Source: Streptomyces sp. DHE7-1
GTDB taxonomy: Bacteria > Actinomycetota > Actinomycetes > Streptomycetales > Streptomycetaceae
NCBI GenBank assembly: GCA_016432725.1
Contig: JACJDG010000001.1
Location: 1-64,000 of the forward strand
Direction: 5' to 3'
DNA: 64,000 bases
Positions 18,865 to 28,595 of this stretch are shown in pieces. The translations under genes were made by a program, and so were the position numbers. Under the pieces are notes generated by a model. That model was not told the DNA's origin. It searched no databases and saw nothing but the letters and a program-made list of their open reading frames with translations. Within the stretch, counting starts at the first letter, position 1. Each line of letters begins with the position of its first letter.

Positions 18865-21095
18865 ATGGACGCACGACGCCTTGTGTGGGTGCGTACCGGG
18901 AATCCGGGGGGTTCCGGTTCCGGCTATCTGATCGGGCCCCAGCTCGTGCTGACGGCCCTGCATGTGGTGCTGCCGGACCAGCGGTGGGCGCTACGGGTGC
19001 AGGCGCGGGTGGGGCATCCCCGTTTCGGTGGCGTTGTGCATCGGCGGGCCGAGGTGTGCTGGCCGGACCCCTTGAGGGTGTTCCGGCCAAGGACGCTCTC
19101 GACATGGCACTGTTATGGCTGGAGGTGCCTGTCCCTGTGGAGGCTGGTCCGGTGCGGTGGGGGCGGCCCGGAGGGATCGTGCCGCTGCCGTTCGACGGAG
19201 CCGGTTTCCCCGCCTTCGCCGACGAAGCCGCCCGCGGGGACGTCGAGCATCTGCGGGGCGAGCTGCCTGTGGTGTCCACGTCGTCGTCTGGCTGGGTCCT
19301 GGACTGCCGTGTGTGGCCGGGACGCGGCGGCGAGCGGCCATGGGCGGGCGCATCGGGGGCGGCGATCTTCTGCCGGGACCGGCTGGTCGGGGTGGCGGTT
19401 GAGGACAACCGGCCGATGGGCGGTCGCCGTCTGCAGGCCGCACCCGTCCACGAAGCGCTCAGCCTGCCCGGCTTCGCCGACCTGGTCACTCGGCACGGTC
19501 ATCGTGGCACCACTGTGTCTCTGGAAGAGATCACCGCCATGCAGGCAGACACGAAGCGAAACGAAGACACCGTTACAAAGAGCGAGGCCCGTCGACTGCA
19601 GGCCGTGGTCAACCACCAGCTGGGCCCCGACGGCTACGAGCTCGCCGAGGCCCACTCTGTCAGCGGCTACCCGGTGTACGAGGCTCGCATGCTCCCGGCA
19701 CGCCTTACCAAACGCCCCGCTCCCCTGGCCGTTGCGCCGTCCGCACCATCCGGCGAGGGCGTCTACGCTGCGGTTCGCCGCGCCGCTCGCGGCGAGCGCA
19801 AGGACTACGCCTGCCCGCGTGAGCCGGTCCCAGACGGGGGCCAGGCCGATGTGTTCCAGGCGATACACAAGCCCACCGGCACGACCGTGGCGTTGAAGAA
19901 GCTGCACAGCAAGTACCCGGCCGAACGCCAAGTGGCGCGCATGCGGCGGGAGATCGAGATCGGCCAGCTGCTGAACAGTCATCCCCACGCCATGCCGATC
20001 CTCGACTTCGGCGCCGACCACACCTGGTTCGTGATGCCCTGGGCGGAAGCGACCGCCGCGCAACGCCAAGAGGTGCTGCGGGATCCGGCTGAGCTGCGCG
20101 CCCTGGTCGCCGCCCTGGCATCGGTGCTGGCCACCGCGCACGAGGACGGCTGGCTGCACCGCGACATCAAACCGTCGAACATCCTTTTCTTCGACGGCCG
20201 CTGGACCCTCGCCGACTGGGCATCGTCCGCCGGCCACGAGGCCAGACCACCAAGGCGGGCCGCACCGGCCACTTCCTCGGCACCGAGGGGTTCGCCGCCC
20301 CGGAACTGTCCGCAACGCCGCACGAGGCCACGGCGTCCAGCGACATCTACAGCATCGGCAGAGTCATCGCCTGGGCCCTCACCGGCACACTGCCGCAGAC
20401 CAACCTGCCGCTCCTGCCCCTCCCGGCCCGTGGCGCACCATCGTCCGCGCCGCCACCCACCAGGATCCGCAACGCCGCCCCCAGACCGTCAGCGACCTCC
20501 TCGCCCTGATCGACCGCGAACACGCGGTCATCCCCGAAGACCCCTTCCCGGCAGCCCATACGCTGCTCGAAGCCGCCGGCAACGGCGATTCGGCCGCCGT
20601 CGACACTCTGCTGACCCTGGTGGGTGATCACCCCGCGGACTACGAACTCCACATCGGCGTGCTCGCCCACCTCGACCCCCAGCAGACGGGACCAGCCCTC
20701 GCACGAGAATCCGCCCAAGCTCACAATCTCCTACGCGCCCTGGCAGAGCACGTCCACGGAGACGACACCCACATCGTGCAGTTCGGCGAAGCGGCGAGGG
20801 TCGTGATCTGGCTGCACGGCATCTGCTCCTACGCCGCCGACCACCGCGACTGGGACCTGCTGGAGGAAGCCGCCCACACCATGTGCACCTGGGACGGCGC
20901 CTGGGACCAGTGGAGCGCCCAGGACAAGATCTCCCCTGGCTGCGGGCTCTGACGAGTGAGGCCGCATCCGTCATCGCCGCCGTCCTGCGCGACCACCCCG
21001 ACTCCGCCCAGCACTTCAGCCACATCGCCGACGACCGCACCGCCGACCCCCGCATACGCCAAGCACTACGCACCAGCACGATCAATAAGAGGTAG
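18865..21095 (+). CDS. Trypsin-like protease fused to a Ser/Thr protein kinase
   Basis: ATG 18865 has GGGAG seven bases upstream. Four deletion-type frame changes (near 19070, 20222, 20432 and 20937) are repaired in G/C runs to give 744 residues. The N-terminal protease has His in VLTALHVV (about 31), Asp in DALDMALLWL (about 77) and Ser in GASGAAIF (about 162). After a linker, the kinase has the lysine motif VALKKLH (about 340), the catalytic loop HRDIKPSN (about 432), DWG in place of DFG, and GTEGFAAPE. The last 180 residues are helical repeats. It follows the Trypco2 gene and precedes a zinc-ribbon ORF, suggesting a sensor-kinase-protease defence unit. Confidence 0.72.
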
Positions 21096-21101
21096 AAGGA
21101 A

Positions 21102-21245
21102 GTGATTGCCCTGGTTGAGTGCGGAATGTGCGGCCACCCAGGCGCGCACGCTGTCATAGTGCCGCCGGAGGGCTGGCCTAAGCGCTGCCCCGACTGCGCG
21201 CGGTGCGTGGCGGAAACCCGAACCGAGCAGGAGCAGAGCGAGTAG
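21102..21245 (+). CDS. Short zinc-ribbon protein
   Basis: A 47-residue ORF starts at GTG 21102, six bases after the protease-kinase stop, with AGAGG nine bases upstream. It contains two CxxC pairs, CGMC and CPDC, spaced about 18 residues apart, so it should bind one zinc. The tail is polar (ETRTEQEQSE). It is too short for most gene callers. Its position makes it the third gene of the Trypco2 operon, perhaps an adaptor or ligand. Confidence 0.55.
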   Translation: MIALVECGMCGHPGAHAVIVPPEGWPKRCPDCARCVAETRTEQEQSE

Positions 21246-21307
21246 CTCAACCTCAGGGTCAGCAGTGGTCGACTGCGGGTCCTCCGCTTGTCGCACCTTC
21301 GGTTCCG

Positions 21308-21574
21308 CTATCCCAGACTGGGCTGCTGCGGGGTCTCGTCACCACCGGGCTGCTGCTGGGGGTAGGCGTTGATGCGGCGGCGGTGGTGGGTGACCAGGGC
21401 CAGCAACTGCGGGAGCACCTCCTCGCCTACCGGGCGCGGGGCGGGCTCGACCGTGCAGGGGGCGGGCGCGGGTGGCAGGGTGTCGCGGTTCTGCTGCAGG
21501 CCCTCGTCCTGCTGCGGGCCGTGAGGGATCTCGCTGCGCCGCTGGGGCCGCTTGCGCGGGTGGGTGGAGGTCAT
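21308..21574 (-). CDS. Small hypothetical protein
   Basis: This 88-residue frame starts at ATG 21574 (MTSTHPRKRPQRRSEIPHG) and is rich in Gln and Pro, with one helix-like segment EEVLPQLLALVTHHRRRINA. An opposite-strand frame of similar length overlaps it. I favour this strand because the helix is amphipathic and the start follows a purine-rich tract. No family is recognised and it may not be a gene. Confidence 0.25.
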   Translation of the reverse strand: MTSTHPRKRPQRRSEIPHGPQQDEGLQQNRDTLPPAPAPCTVEPAPRPVGEEVLPQLLALVTHHRRRINAYPQQQPGGDETPQQPSLG

Positions 21575-21724
21575 GGCCGTGCCGTCCTCGTGGGCGGTCC
21601 CACGATCCGGCGCCTGCTGGGTGGCGTAACTACCACGGGCGGGGCGCTGTGAGCGACGCGGCACGTCTAGGCCGGTTCGTTTGGATCACTTCCGCTGGCC
21701 GAGGTTGTCGTTGATGATGTCCGT

Positions 21725-21919
21725 GTGACTAACCGCATCAGCGCTCTGATCTCGGCCTTCGGCGTCCTTGCCAGCGTGGTGCTGGTAGTCGCGGGCGTTC
21801 GTGAGTACCGTTCTGGCGCGTCGGTCCTCTGGCTCGTGGCTGGAGTCGTGATCTTCCTCAGCGCTTCGTACACGCTCGTGCGGGACGTGCGGCGGCTCCG
21901 CACTGGGCCGACCGACTGA
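21725..21919 (+). CDS. Small membrane protein inside the IS element
   Basis: A 64-residue protein with two hydrophobic helices (residues 5-24 and 33-52), an arginine-containing turn REYRSG and a positively charged tail VRDVRRLRTG. It starts at GTG 21725, 35 bp inside the left terminal repeat, on the same strand as the transposase. The ribosome-binding site is weak. It is either a passenger gene or host sequence trapped by a shifted left end. No family is recognised. Confidence 0.45.
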   Translation: MTNRISALISAFGVLASVVLVVAGVREYRSGASVLWLVAGVVIFLSASYTLVRDVRRLRTGPTD

Positions 21920-21962
21920 CGGCGGTGCCGTTCCAGCCAGCTCCACCAGTCGTTGTTCGCGT

Positions 21963-22807
21963 GTGCCGTTGACTGACGCGCAGTGGGCGCGAATCGAGCC
22001 GTTACTCCCAGATCGGACGCCGCAGAGGGGTGGCCGGTGTCGGGATCACCGTGAGGTGATCGACGCGATCGCCTGGAAGTTCCAAACGGGAATCGCAGTG
22101 GATCCACCTCCTCGAGAAATACGGCAACTGGCGGGGTGTATACAACCGGCTGCGGATGTGGGCCGTCGACGGCACATGGGAGCGGGTGTTAACCGCGCTG
22201 GTCGCCCAGGCCGACGCCGACGACGACCTCAACTGGGCTGTCTCGGTGGACTCCACCGTCGTGCGCGCACACCAGCATGCGGCCGGAGCCCGCAAAAAGG
22301 GGCCCCAGCAGGCGAACCGGCAGACCACGCCATCGGCCGGTCCCGGGGCGGACTGACCACAAAGATCCACCTGGCCTCCGATGCCCAATGCCGGCCACTG
22401 GCCTTCGTGCTCACCGCCCGACAGGCCGGTGACGCACCCGCCTTCGTTCACGTCATGGCCCGCCTTCGCGTTCCTCGACGGCGAGGACGGCCCCGCACAA
22501 GGCCAGACGTGGTCCTGGCCGATAAGGCGTACTCCTCCCGCGCGATCCGCGAGCACCTGCGCAAGCGCGGTATCCGGGCGGTCATCCCGTCCCGGCAGAT
22601 CAGCGCGGCCACCGACTGCGGCGCGGCAGCTTGGGCGGCAGACCACCCGCCTTCGACCGTGAGGCATACAAGCTGCGCAATACCGTCGAACGCTGCATCA
22701 ACCGCTTGAAACAGTGGCGAGGCATCGCCACCCGCTACGAGAAGACCGCGACCATCTACCTGGCCGGACTCCACATCGCGGGCATCTTCCTCTGGTCAGC
22801 GCGGTGA
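21963..22807 (+). pseudogene. IS5-family DDE transposase, frame-disrupted
   Basis: The N-terminal part LTDAQWARIEPLLP is followed by YGNWRGVYNRLRMWAVDGTW, the first catalytic Asp in VSVDSTVVRAHQHAAGA, the second in VLADKAYSSRAIR and the Glu in NTVERCINRLKQWRG. The run CAAAAAGGGG at about 22295 is a typical -1 programmed frameshift site between orfA and orfB of IS427-type elements, and the frames agree with that. Two further changes, near 22093 and 22640, are not obvious homopolymer errors, so this copy is probably inactive. Confidence 0.75.
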
Positions 22808-23128
22808 TCCAAATGAAACTGCCTAGCCCCACGGTCGGCTCCCCGATATCGCACCCGGCGTCCCCCTCGACGTCGACGACCTCGGACGAGGCTCCAACGA
22901 AGAAACCACGAGCAGCAGGAACGTTTGACCCGGCTGGGCGTGACGCCGGTGGAGGCGCCGTCCCCGGCCCCAGCCGCTACGAGCAGTGATACACGAGTCG
23001 CCGAAAAAAGCGCGAGACCGGGGGCAACCAAGATCAACCCACAGCAGTCACACAGGTACCACAAGTGTCACCGAGGACGGTTGTGGCCGCCCGTTAGACA
23101 TCGCTCCGGAAGGCCTGAGCACTCTGTG

Positions 23129-25177
23129 ATGACTCGTACCCGACTGACCGCGGTGGCCGCGACGGCCTTCCTCGTCGCCACCGGCGGCCTGATCACCGCC
23201 GCGCCGGCATCCGCGGCCGTCACTTGCGCCTCTCCCCTCTGGAAGGCGCAGTACTTCGGCAACACCACCTTCAGCGGTACACCGAAGCGGACCGCCTGCG
23301 ACTCCGCCATGTCCGAGAACTACGGGTACGGCGACCCGAGCGGTGTCACGCTGCCCAAGGACAACTTCTCCGTCCGCTGGTCCGTCACCCGGGACTTCGG
23401 CTCCGGCGGCCCCTTCCGGCTCTCCGGCAGCACACAGGACGGCATCCGCGTCTACGTGGACGGCGTGCGGAAGATCGACCTGTGGAAGAACGTCTCCACC
23501 ACCGTCGGCAAGACCGTCGACCTGACCGTCCCGGCCGGCAAGCACACCATCCGCGTGGACTACGTCGCCTGGACCGGCCGCGCCGAGGTCCGGTTCACCT
23601 ACACCCCGCGCACCGACGCCACCGTGGACAAGGTCAAGCCGCTCGCCCCGGCCGGCCTCACGGCCGCGTACAGCCGGGACACCGCCAAGACCACGCTGCG
23701 CTGGACCGCGAACAAGGAGATGGACCTCGCCGGTTACCGCGTGTACCGCCGGCTGAGCAGCACCCAGTGGGCCAAGGTCAGCGGCTCGTCGCTGCTCACC
23801 TCCCCGTCCTTCGTTGACGCGCCGCCAGTCACCGGCCAGACCTTCCTGTACGAGGTCCGCGCCGTCGACAAGGCGGGCCACGAGTCCACCGGCAGCGCCG
23901 ACGTCACCGCCGTGACCGTGGACCGCACCGGACCGGCGGCGCCGACCGGTCTCACGGCGGTCGGCGACGCCTGGTGGACCAACCTGGCCTGGCACGGGGA
24001 CGCTGACGCCAAGACCTACGAGGTGTATGCCGCGCCCTCGGCCACCGGCCCGTTCGAACTGCTGGGCACCACGGCCGCGACGGCGTACCGCGCGAACTCG
24101 CCCGTGAACACCACCCGGTACTACCGCGTCCGCGCCCTCGACGCGCTCGGCAACCCCTCGGCGTACGCCACCGCCACCGGCGACGGCGTCGACCGGACCC
24201 CGCCCAAGTCCCCGACCTCACTCAGTTCCACCGCCGAGGTCGACTACACCAACGTGTACTGGAAACAGCCCGACGGCTTCGACTGGGACCACTCCAACGG
24301 CGGGAGCTACCACGTCTACCGTTCGCCCGGCAAGACCCTCGACCCGGCCGCGCTCACCCGCGTGACCTGTGACGATGACGAGAGCGACGAGACCTCCACC
24401 GGGGGCCTGTGCCACGACCTGGACATGCCCGCAGGCACGTTCGTGACATACGCAGTCGCAGCGGTGGACCCGGCCGGAAACGAATCGGCACTCTCCACCC
24501 CGGTCGTCGTCCGCACCGGCGACCGCATCGCGCCTGCCCCGGTCACCGGCCTGAAGGCCACCCCGCGCGCCGACGGCGTGCTGCTGAGCTGGGCGCCCTC
24601 GACCGAGGAGGACATCAACCACTACGACGCCTGGATCGGCACCCGGCAGGCCGACGGCACCGTCAAGTGGCTCGGCTACGGCTGCTCGGACACGAGCGAC
24701 CCGCTCGCACACCTGTGCGGCGACCTGCCCGACGGCGAAACGCACGTGTACGCGGTCGTCGCCAGGGACCGCTGGAACAACACGCTGCACCCGAGCGACC
24801 CGAAGGCCGCGGTCGTCGAGGCCACCGAACTGGACGTGCGGCCCTCGGTGACGGTCACCCAGGACTGGAACCTCGGCACCGTGAGCCACGACGCCGTGAT
24901 CGGCGGTCCGGACGTGGACGGGCCGTCCATCGGCTGGCAGTGCGACAGGACCGCCGAGTGCGACACCGTCGCGGGCTACCGGATCAGCAGGTGGGACACG
25001 ACCACCCAGGCGTACCAGCCGCTGCACACCGGACTGCTCCCGGCCCAGACGCGCACCTACACCGACACCAAAGCCACGCGCGGGGACACATACTTCTACA
25101 CCCTGGAGGCAGTACGCGCCGACAGCAGCGTCGCGGGCACGTACGGATGGAACTGCGTCTTCCAAGACCGCGGATAG
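23129..25177 (+). CDS. Secreted PA14-like protein with fibronectin type III repeats
   Basis: A 682-residue exported protein. Residues 1-31 form a Sec signal peptide (MTRTRLTAVAATAFLVATGG, then APASAA before the mature VTC). Residues 35-150 are a PA14-like fold, with WKAQYFGNTTFSG, SVRWSVTRDFGSGGPFRLSG and GIRVYVDGVRKIDLW. About five FN3-type beta-sandwiches follow, with recurrent YxVYR/YEVYAA and AVDKAGHES/AVDPAGNES strands. Two cysteine pairs in the later repeats may be disulfides. No catalytic domain is present, so it is probably an extracellular or cell-wall carbohydrate-binding protein. The frame is intact. It stands alone downstream of the IS. Confidence 0.8.
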   Translation: MTRTRLTAVAATAFLVATGGLITAAPASAAVTCASPLWKAQYFGNTTFSGTPKRTACDSAMSENYGYGDPSGVTLPKDNFSVRWSVTRDFGSGGPFRLSGSTQDGIRVYVDGVRKIDLWKNVSTTVGKTVDLTVPAGKHTIRVDYVAWTGRAEVRFTYTPRTDATVDKVKPLAPAGLTAAYSRDTAKTTLRWTANKEMDLAGYRVYRRLSSTQWAKVSGSSLLTSPSFVDAPPVTGQTFLYEVRAVDKAGHESTGSADVTAVTVDRTGPAAPTGLTAVGDAWWTNLAWHGDADAKTYEVYAAPSATGPFELLGTTAATAYRANSPVNTTRYYRVRALDALGNPSAYATATGDGVDRTPPKSPTSLSSTAEVDYTNVYWKQPDGFDWDHSNGGSYHVYRSPGKTLDPAALTRVTCDDDESDETSTGGLCHDLDMPAGTFVTYAVAAVDPAGNESALSTPVVVRTGDRIAPAPVTGLKATPRADGVLLSWAPSTEEDINHYDAWIGTRQADGTVKWLGYGCSDTSDPLAHLCGDLPDGETHVYAVVARDRWNNTLHPSDPKAAVVEATELDVRPSVTVTQDWNLGTVSHDAVIGGPDVDGPSIGWQCDRTAECDTVAGYRISRWDTTTQAYQPLHTGLLPAQTRTYTDTKATRGDTYFYTLEAVRADSSVAGTYGWNCVFQDRG

Positions 25178-26299
25178 GGCGACGCAACAGGGGTCCGTAA
25201 CCGTACCGGGCAGCTGGGGCACAACACCCTGCCGACTGGCAGGGGCGGCCGACACCCGATTCGGGGAGCGGCGTACGCAGGCCGTGCTCCGTCCGCGTGC
25301 GGGTGCCTCCACGCCTGCTTCCACTGCTCAAGCGTGCGCTCGCCTGTGATTCCACAGCCGCGCCAGAACGTTTCCCAGTGTGTCCAGGCCGGCGCGACGG
25401 TCTCGCCCCGCCTGACCGTGCGAGGGGTCCGGCACTCCTTCATCGGAAGCGGCACCGCTCGCACAAGGGCGCCCTGGGGCCTGAGCCCTTACAAGGCGGC
25501 GGGAGGAACCTTCGAGTCGAAGACGCCTGCAGCGCGCTCGGCTGGAAGCACTTGGCCAGGTCGCGGTGGATCCGATCGGCTTCCCCACGGACCTGGACGG
25601 GGCAACCGGCCACGTCCCGTGAATCCCCGTACGCGGGCGCATGGTGCTGCGTAGGCTGAAGTCGTCGTCCCGGTGGTCTCCCCCGTGCCACCGGGACGCT
25701 TCGCGTCTGTGCTGGATGCCGCCGACGCGATCAGAGCCAGCCGCTGTCTGCTCGCACCGCTTCCGACGCACCCGGTGCAACCTTTAGCCCGGTGAACAGT
25801 CCCAAAATTCTCTCCGAGGGCTCCTCGCGGGGCTGTCAGCCATCCGGCGAGGGCAGGCCACGCTCACGTGCCGATGTGCCTGCGTCTGATGATCCGATTC
25901 AGTACGGTTGCAGTTCCCGGCTCTGACAGGACAACCGGGACTCGGCGGTCCCGCGCTCCGATCACACGCTGCGCGGGACCGCTATCTACGGCCGCGGCGA
26001 GGGCCGTAGGCTGGCCACGCCGATGCGTCAGGTGCAACGCCTGGCCCCGTGTAGAGCGGCTCGAGACGCCGCCTGCCGGCCGGGCGTGCGGCTGTTTCTA
26101 CGCACTTTTTTGGGCACCAGCGCACCAGCGTTTCGCGGCTCCACTCGTACCAAGTTGATCTGGCTCCACCGGTATAACAAAGCAGTTCAGGCCGGGTTTC
26201 GGAGGGCCTGTGCATCGTATCTTGCGGCGTGATCGAATAGGGGATGACTTCATTTTGGACTGGTAAGCGGATACGTCTGCGCGGTATCGAGCCCGAGGA
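25178..26299. other. 1.1 kb without a convincing gene
   Basis: Overlapping short frames occur on both strands. The best is a minus-strand frame from about 25443 containing TLEQWKQAWRHPHADGARPA, but it has no recognisable family or ribosome-binding site. The right half, from about 25800, has lower GC and several stops in all frames. No RNA gene or strong hairpin was seen. Confidence 0.4.
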
Positions 26300-27298
26300 C
26301 TAGATGTACTGACCCGTGAGGTTGGGGACGCGGCTGGCGGGTGGTTGCCCTTTGAGCGCGGTGTGTCCGCGGTGGTGATTGTAGGTGTGCAGCCACTGTG
26401 GGAACGCTTCGCGGCGCTCGGTTTCTGACCGGTAGGGGCGGGCGTAGGCCCATTCGTCGAGCAGGGTGCGGTTGAAGCGTTCGACCTTGCCGTTGGTCTG
26501 GGGCCGGTAGGGCCGGGTTCGCTTGTGGGCGATCCCGGCTGCTGCCAGAGCGTCGCGCCAGTCGCGTGAGCGGTAGCAGGAGCCGTTGTCGGTCAGCACC
26601 CGCTCGACGGTGATCCCGGCCTGGGTGAAGAAGGCGTGGGCTCGGGTCCAGAAGCCGGTGGCGGTCTCCTTCTTCTCGTCCGTGTGGATCTCGCTGTAGG
26701 CGAGGCGGGAGTGGTCGTCGACGGCGGTGTGCAGGTAGCTGTAACCCAGGTTGGGACGGCCGTGGCGGATGCGGGGCCGGGCTGCGTCGCGGTGCGCGGA
26801 ACTGTTGCGGCCGCCCTGGGCTCTGCCGTGGACCTTGTGTCCGCCGCCGTCGGGGATGTTGCCCAGCTTCTTGATGTCGACGTGGATAAGTTCGCCGGGG
26901 CGGTCGTGTTCGTAGCGGCGGATGACGCGGCCCGTTGCCCGGTCCAGGTGGGACAGGCGGGCCAGACGGTAGCGGGTGAGGACGCGGTGCACGGTGGACG
27001 GCACCAGGCGCAGGAAGTGCGCGATGCGGGCCAGTCCCCACCGGCGCAGCAGGCGGACCTTGATGATCCGTCGCTCGGTTCGGGTGGGAGTGCGGCAGGG
27101 GCTGTGGTGAGGCCGGCTGGAACGGTCGGCCATGCCGGCCCCACCGGACGTCCGGTAGCGGTCGGCCCATCGCTGGGCCGTGGTCGGTGAGACCTGGAAG
27201 CGTTCCGCGGCTCGGCGAAGAGTCCAGCCCTCCTCGACTACACAGCGGGCAAGGCGCAGGCGGCCGGTCTCGGACAGGGGTGCATTACGGTGGACCAC
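26300..27298 (-). CDS. IS481-family transposase
   Basis: A complete 332-residue transposase with no frame changes. The N-terminal HTH reads WTLRRAAERFQVSPTTAQRW. The integrase core has Asp in IHVDIKKLGN, Asp in VLTDNGSCY and Glu in TNGKVERFNRTL. GTG 27298 (VVHRNAPLSETGRLRLARCV) is the usual IS481 start and has AAAGG upstream; the frame is open to 27337 but that part lies in a hairpin. The element appears recent, and it sits between the FN3 protein and the chimeric gene. I could not define its terminal repeats with confidence. Confidence 0.85.
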   Translation of the reverse strand: MVHRNAPLSETGRLRLARCVVEEGWTLRRAAERFQVSPTTAQRWADRYRTSGGAGMADRSSRPHHSPCRTPTRTERRIIKVRLLRRWGLARIAHFLRLVPSTVHRVLTRYRLARLSHLDRATGRVIRRYEHDRPGELIHVDIKKLGNIPDGGGHKVHGRAQGGRNSSAHRDAARPRIRHGRPNLGYSYLHTAVDDHSRLAYSEIHTDEKKETATGFWTRAHAFFTQAGITVERVLTDNGSCYRSRDWRDALAAAGIAHKRTRPYRPQTNGKVERFNRTLLDEWAYARPYRSETERREAFPQWLHTYNHHRGHTALKGQPPASRVPNLTGQYI

Positions 27299-27355
27299 GA
27301 GGGCCTTTCTGGTTGGTGTAGACGTCGCAATCCACACCGAACCCGGAAGGCCCTC
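27299..27355. promoter_or_regulatory. Long imperfect hairpin at the IS481 transposase start
   Basis: GAGGGCCTTTCTGGTTGGTG (from 27299) pairs with the inverted arm at 27334-27355 with only a few mismatches around a 14-base loop. The arm ends at the transposase start codon, so in the mRNA it would sequester the start. This would limit translation, especially of read-through transcripts, as known for other IS families. Confidence 0.45.
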
Positions 27356-27432
27356 ACCCTTTCAAGATCCCTCAGCCGAGACCTCGCTCACCCGTCCACA
27401 ACCTCCCCGGACAGAACAACTAGACGGCGTTT

Positions 27433-28595
27433 ATGGGCTTCGCCACCGACGAAGAGCGGTTGGGAGATCTGCTGCATCCGCCCCGGTCTGCCGAGGGGTT
27501 CCGCGTCTGGGTGAAGGAACAGGCCGTCGCGAAGTCCGCTGGTGGCTGCTTCACGTTGGCCATCGAAGCCGTGGACACGGGGCAGATCGTCGGTGCCGTC
27601 GGCTCGCACCACGCAGATCCGCATGCGGGACGGTTTGAGTACGGCATCACGATGGGTGCTGGGCATCGACGCAAGGGCTACGCGGCAGAAGCCGTGGTGA
27701 TACGTCGCCGGGCCCGCGAACTCAAGGATCCGGCCGGCGCCCACCGGCGGCTGGAGCAGGAGATCCAGAAGCTGGACGCCGCCACGGCCAAGGACGGCGC
27801 GGCCACCGACAAGCGCATCCAGACCATCCAGACCGACCTGCGCGACGGACTGGCCCGCATCACTATGGACCTGAACCGCCGCACCGACCAGTCCCGCAAG
27901 CGCAAGGCGGAACTGCCCGCCAGAGAGCAGAGCATGATCGCCGCCGCGCTGGAACCCGCGGTGCGCCAGCACGTCGAGGCGAAGCTCCGCGCCACCTCGA
28001 TCCAGGAAGCGCGGTCACTGCCGAACATGGGCGCCAAGACGGTCGGGGCTCTGGTGCAGGCCGGTATCCGCATGGCGGCCGACTTCACGGGGTGTCCTAC
28101 TCCCAGAGCCAGGGTTCCGGGAGCCGTGTCGCCTACTTCGTCCGCCCAGGCGGCCACCACGTCCGCGTGTCCGGCGTGGGCGAAGCGCGGGCGAGTGCCC
28201 TCGACGCATGGCGGCGGTCCCTGGAGCAACGGGCCAGGGCCTCCGCACCCGCCAAGCTGCCCGGGCCCGCCCTGACGAGGATCCGCGCGGAGATCGCCAC
28301 GCTGCGGGCGCAGTACGACCGGGAGGTAAAGCAGGCGGAGAGCAAGGCCCAGCAGGACCGGGACACCCTCCAAAAGCAGATCACCGACGAACGGCAGCGG
28401 CTCACGGCCGACCGACAGCAGCGCGCTATGGAGACCCAGCGCAAGCGTGCTGACCTGTTGCAACGTCAGAAGCAGCTGAGCGGCGCCGAGGCGGAGCGAG
28501 CGAGGGTGACGGGCGAACTCAGCACCGCACGGACGGAGACCCGACGCAACCTCGGTGTCCGGAAGTACGTCACATTCCTGTTGACGGGCCACTGA
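27433..28595 (+). pseudogene. Chimera: GNAT acetyltransferase fragment joined to a coiled-coil/HhH protein
   Basis: The first 90 codons encode a GNAT-type segment (TLAIEAVDTGQIVGAVG and the acetyl-CoA motif GHRRKGYAAEAVV). At about 27695 the same frame runs on into an unrelated charged protein: coiled coil (LEQEIQKLDAATAKDG), a helix-hairpin-helix (SLPNMGAKTVGALVQAGI) and, after a frame change near 28093, a second long coiled coil to the stop at 28595. The coiled-coil plus HhH arrangement resembles the C-terminal half of YegI/TerY-P-type kinases, but no kinase domain is present. The junction is a DNA rearrangement close to the IS481 copy. Confidence 0.45.

Larger units (their letters stand above)
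21667..22826. mobile_element. IS5-family (IS427-type) insertion sequence with an extra ORF
   Basis: Imperfect terminal repeats bound the element: 21667-21689 and, inverted, 22804-22826 agree at 20 of 23 positions, and both outer ends read CTAG, consistent with a TA target duplication. The transposase occupies the right two-thirds. Unlike the 892-bp relative at 55787, it has about 270 bp between the left repeat and the transposase, and a 64-codon membrane-protein ORF sits there. Length is about 1160 bp. Confidence 0.8.

Noticed and set aside
25096..25464. Possible minus-strand gene in the gap after the FN3 protein
   Set aside because: One segment has protein-like composition, but there is no ribosome-binding site, no family match, and its 3' part overlaps the FN3 gene end antisense.
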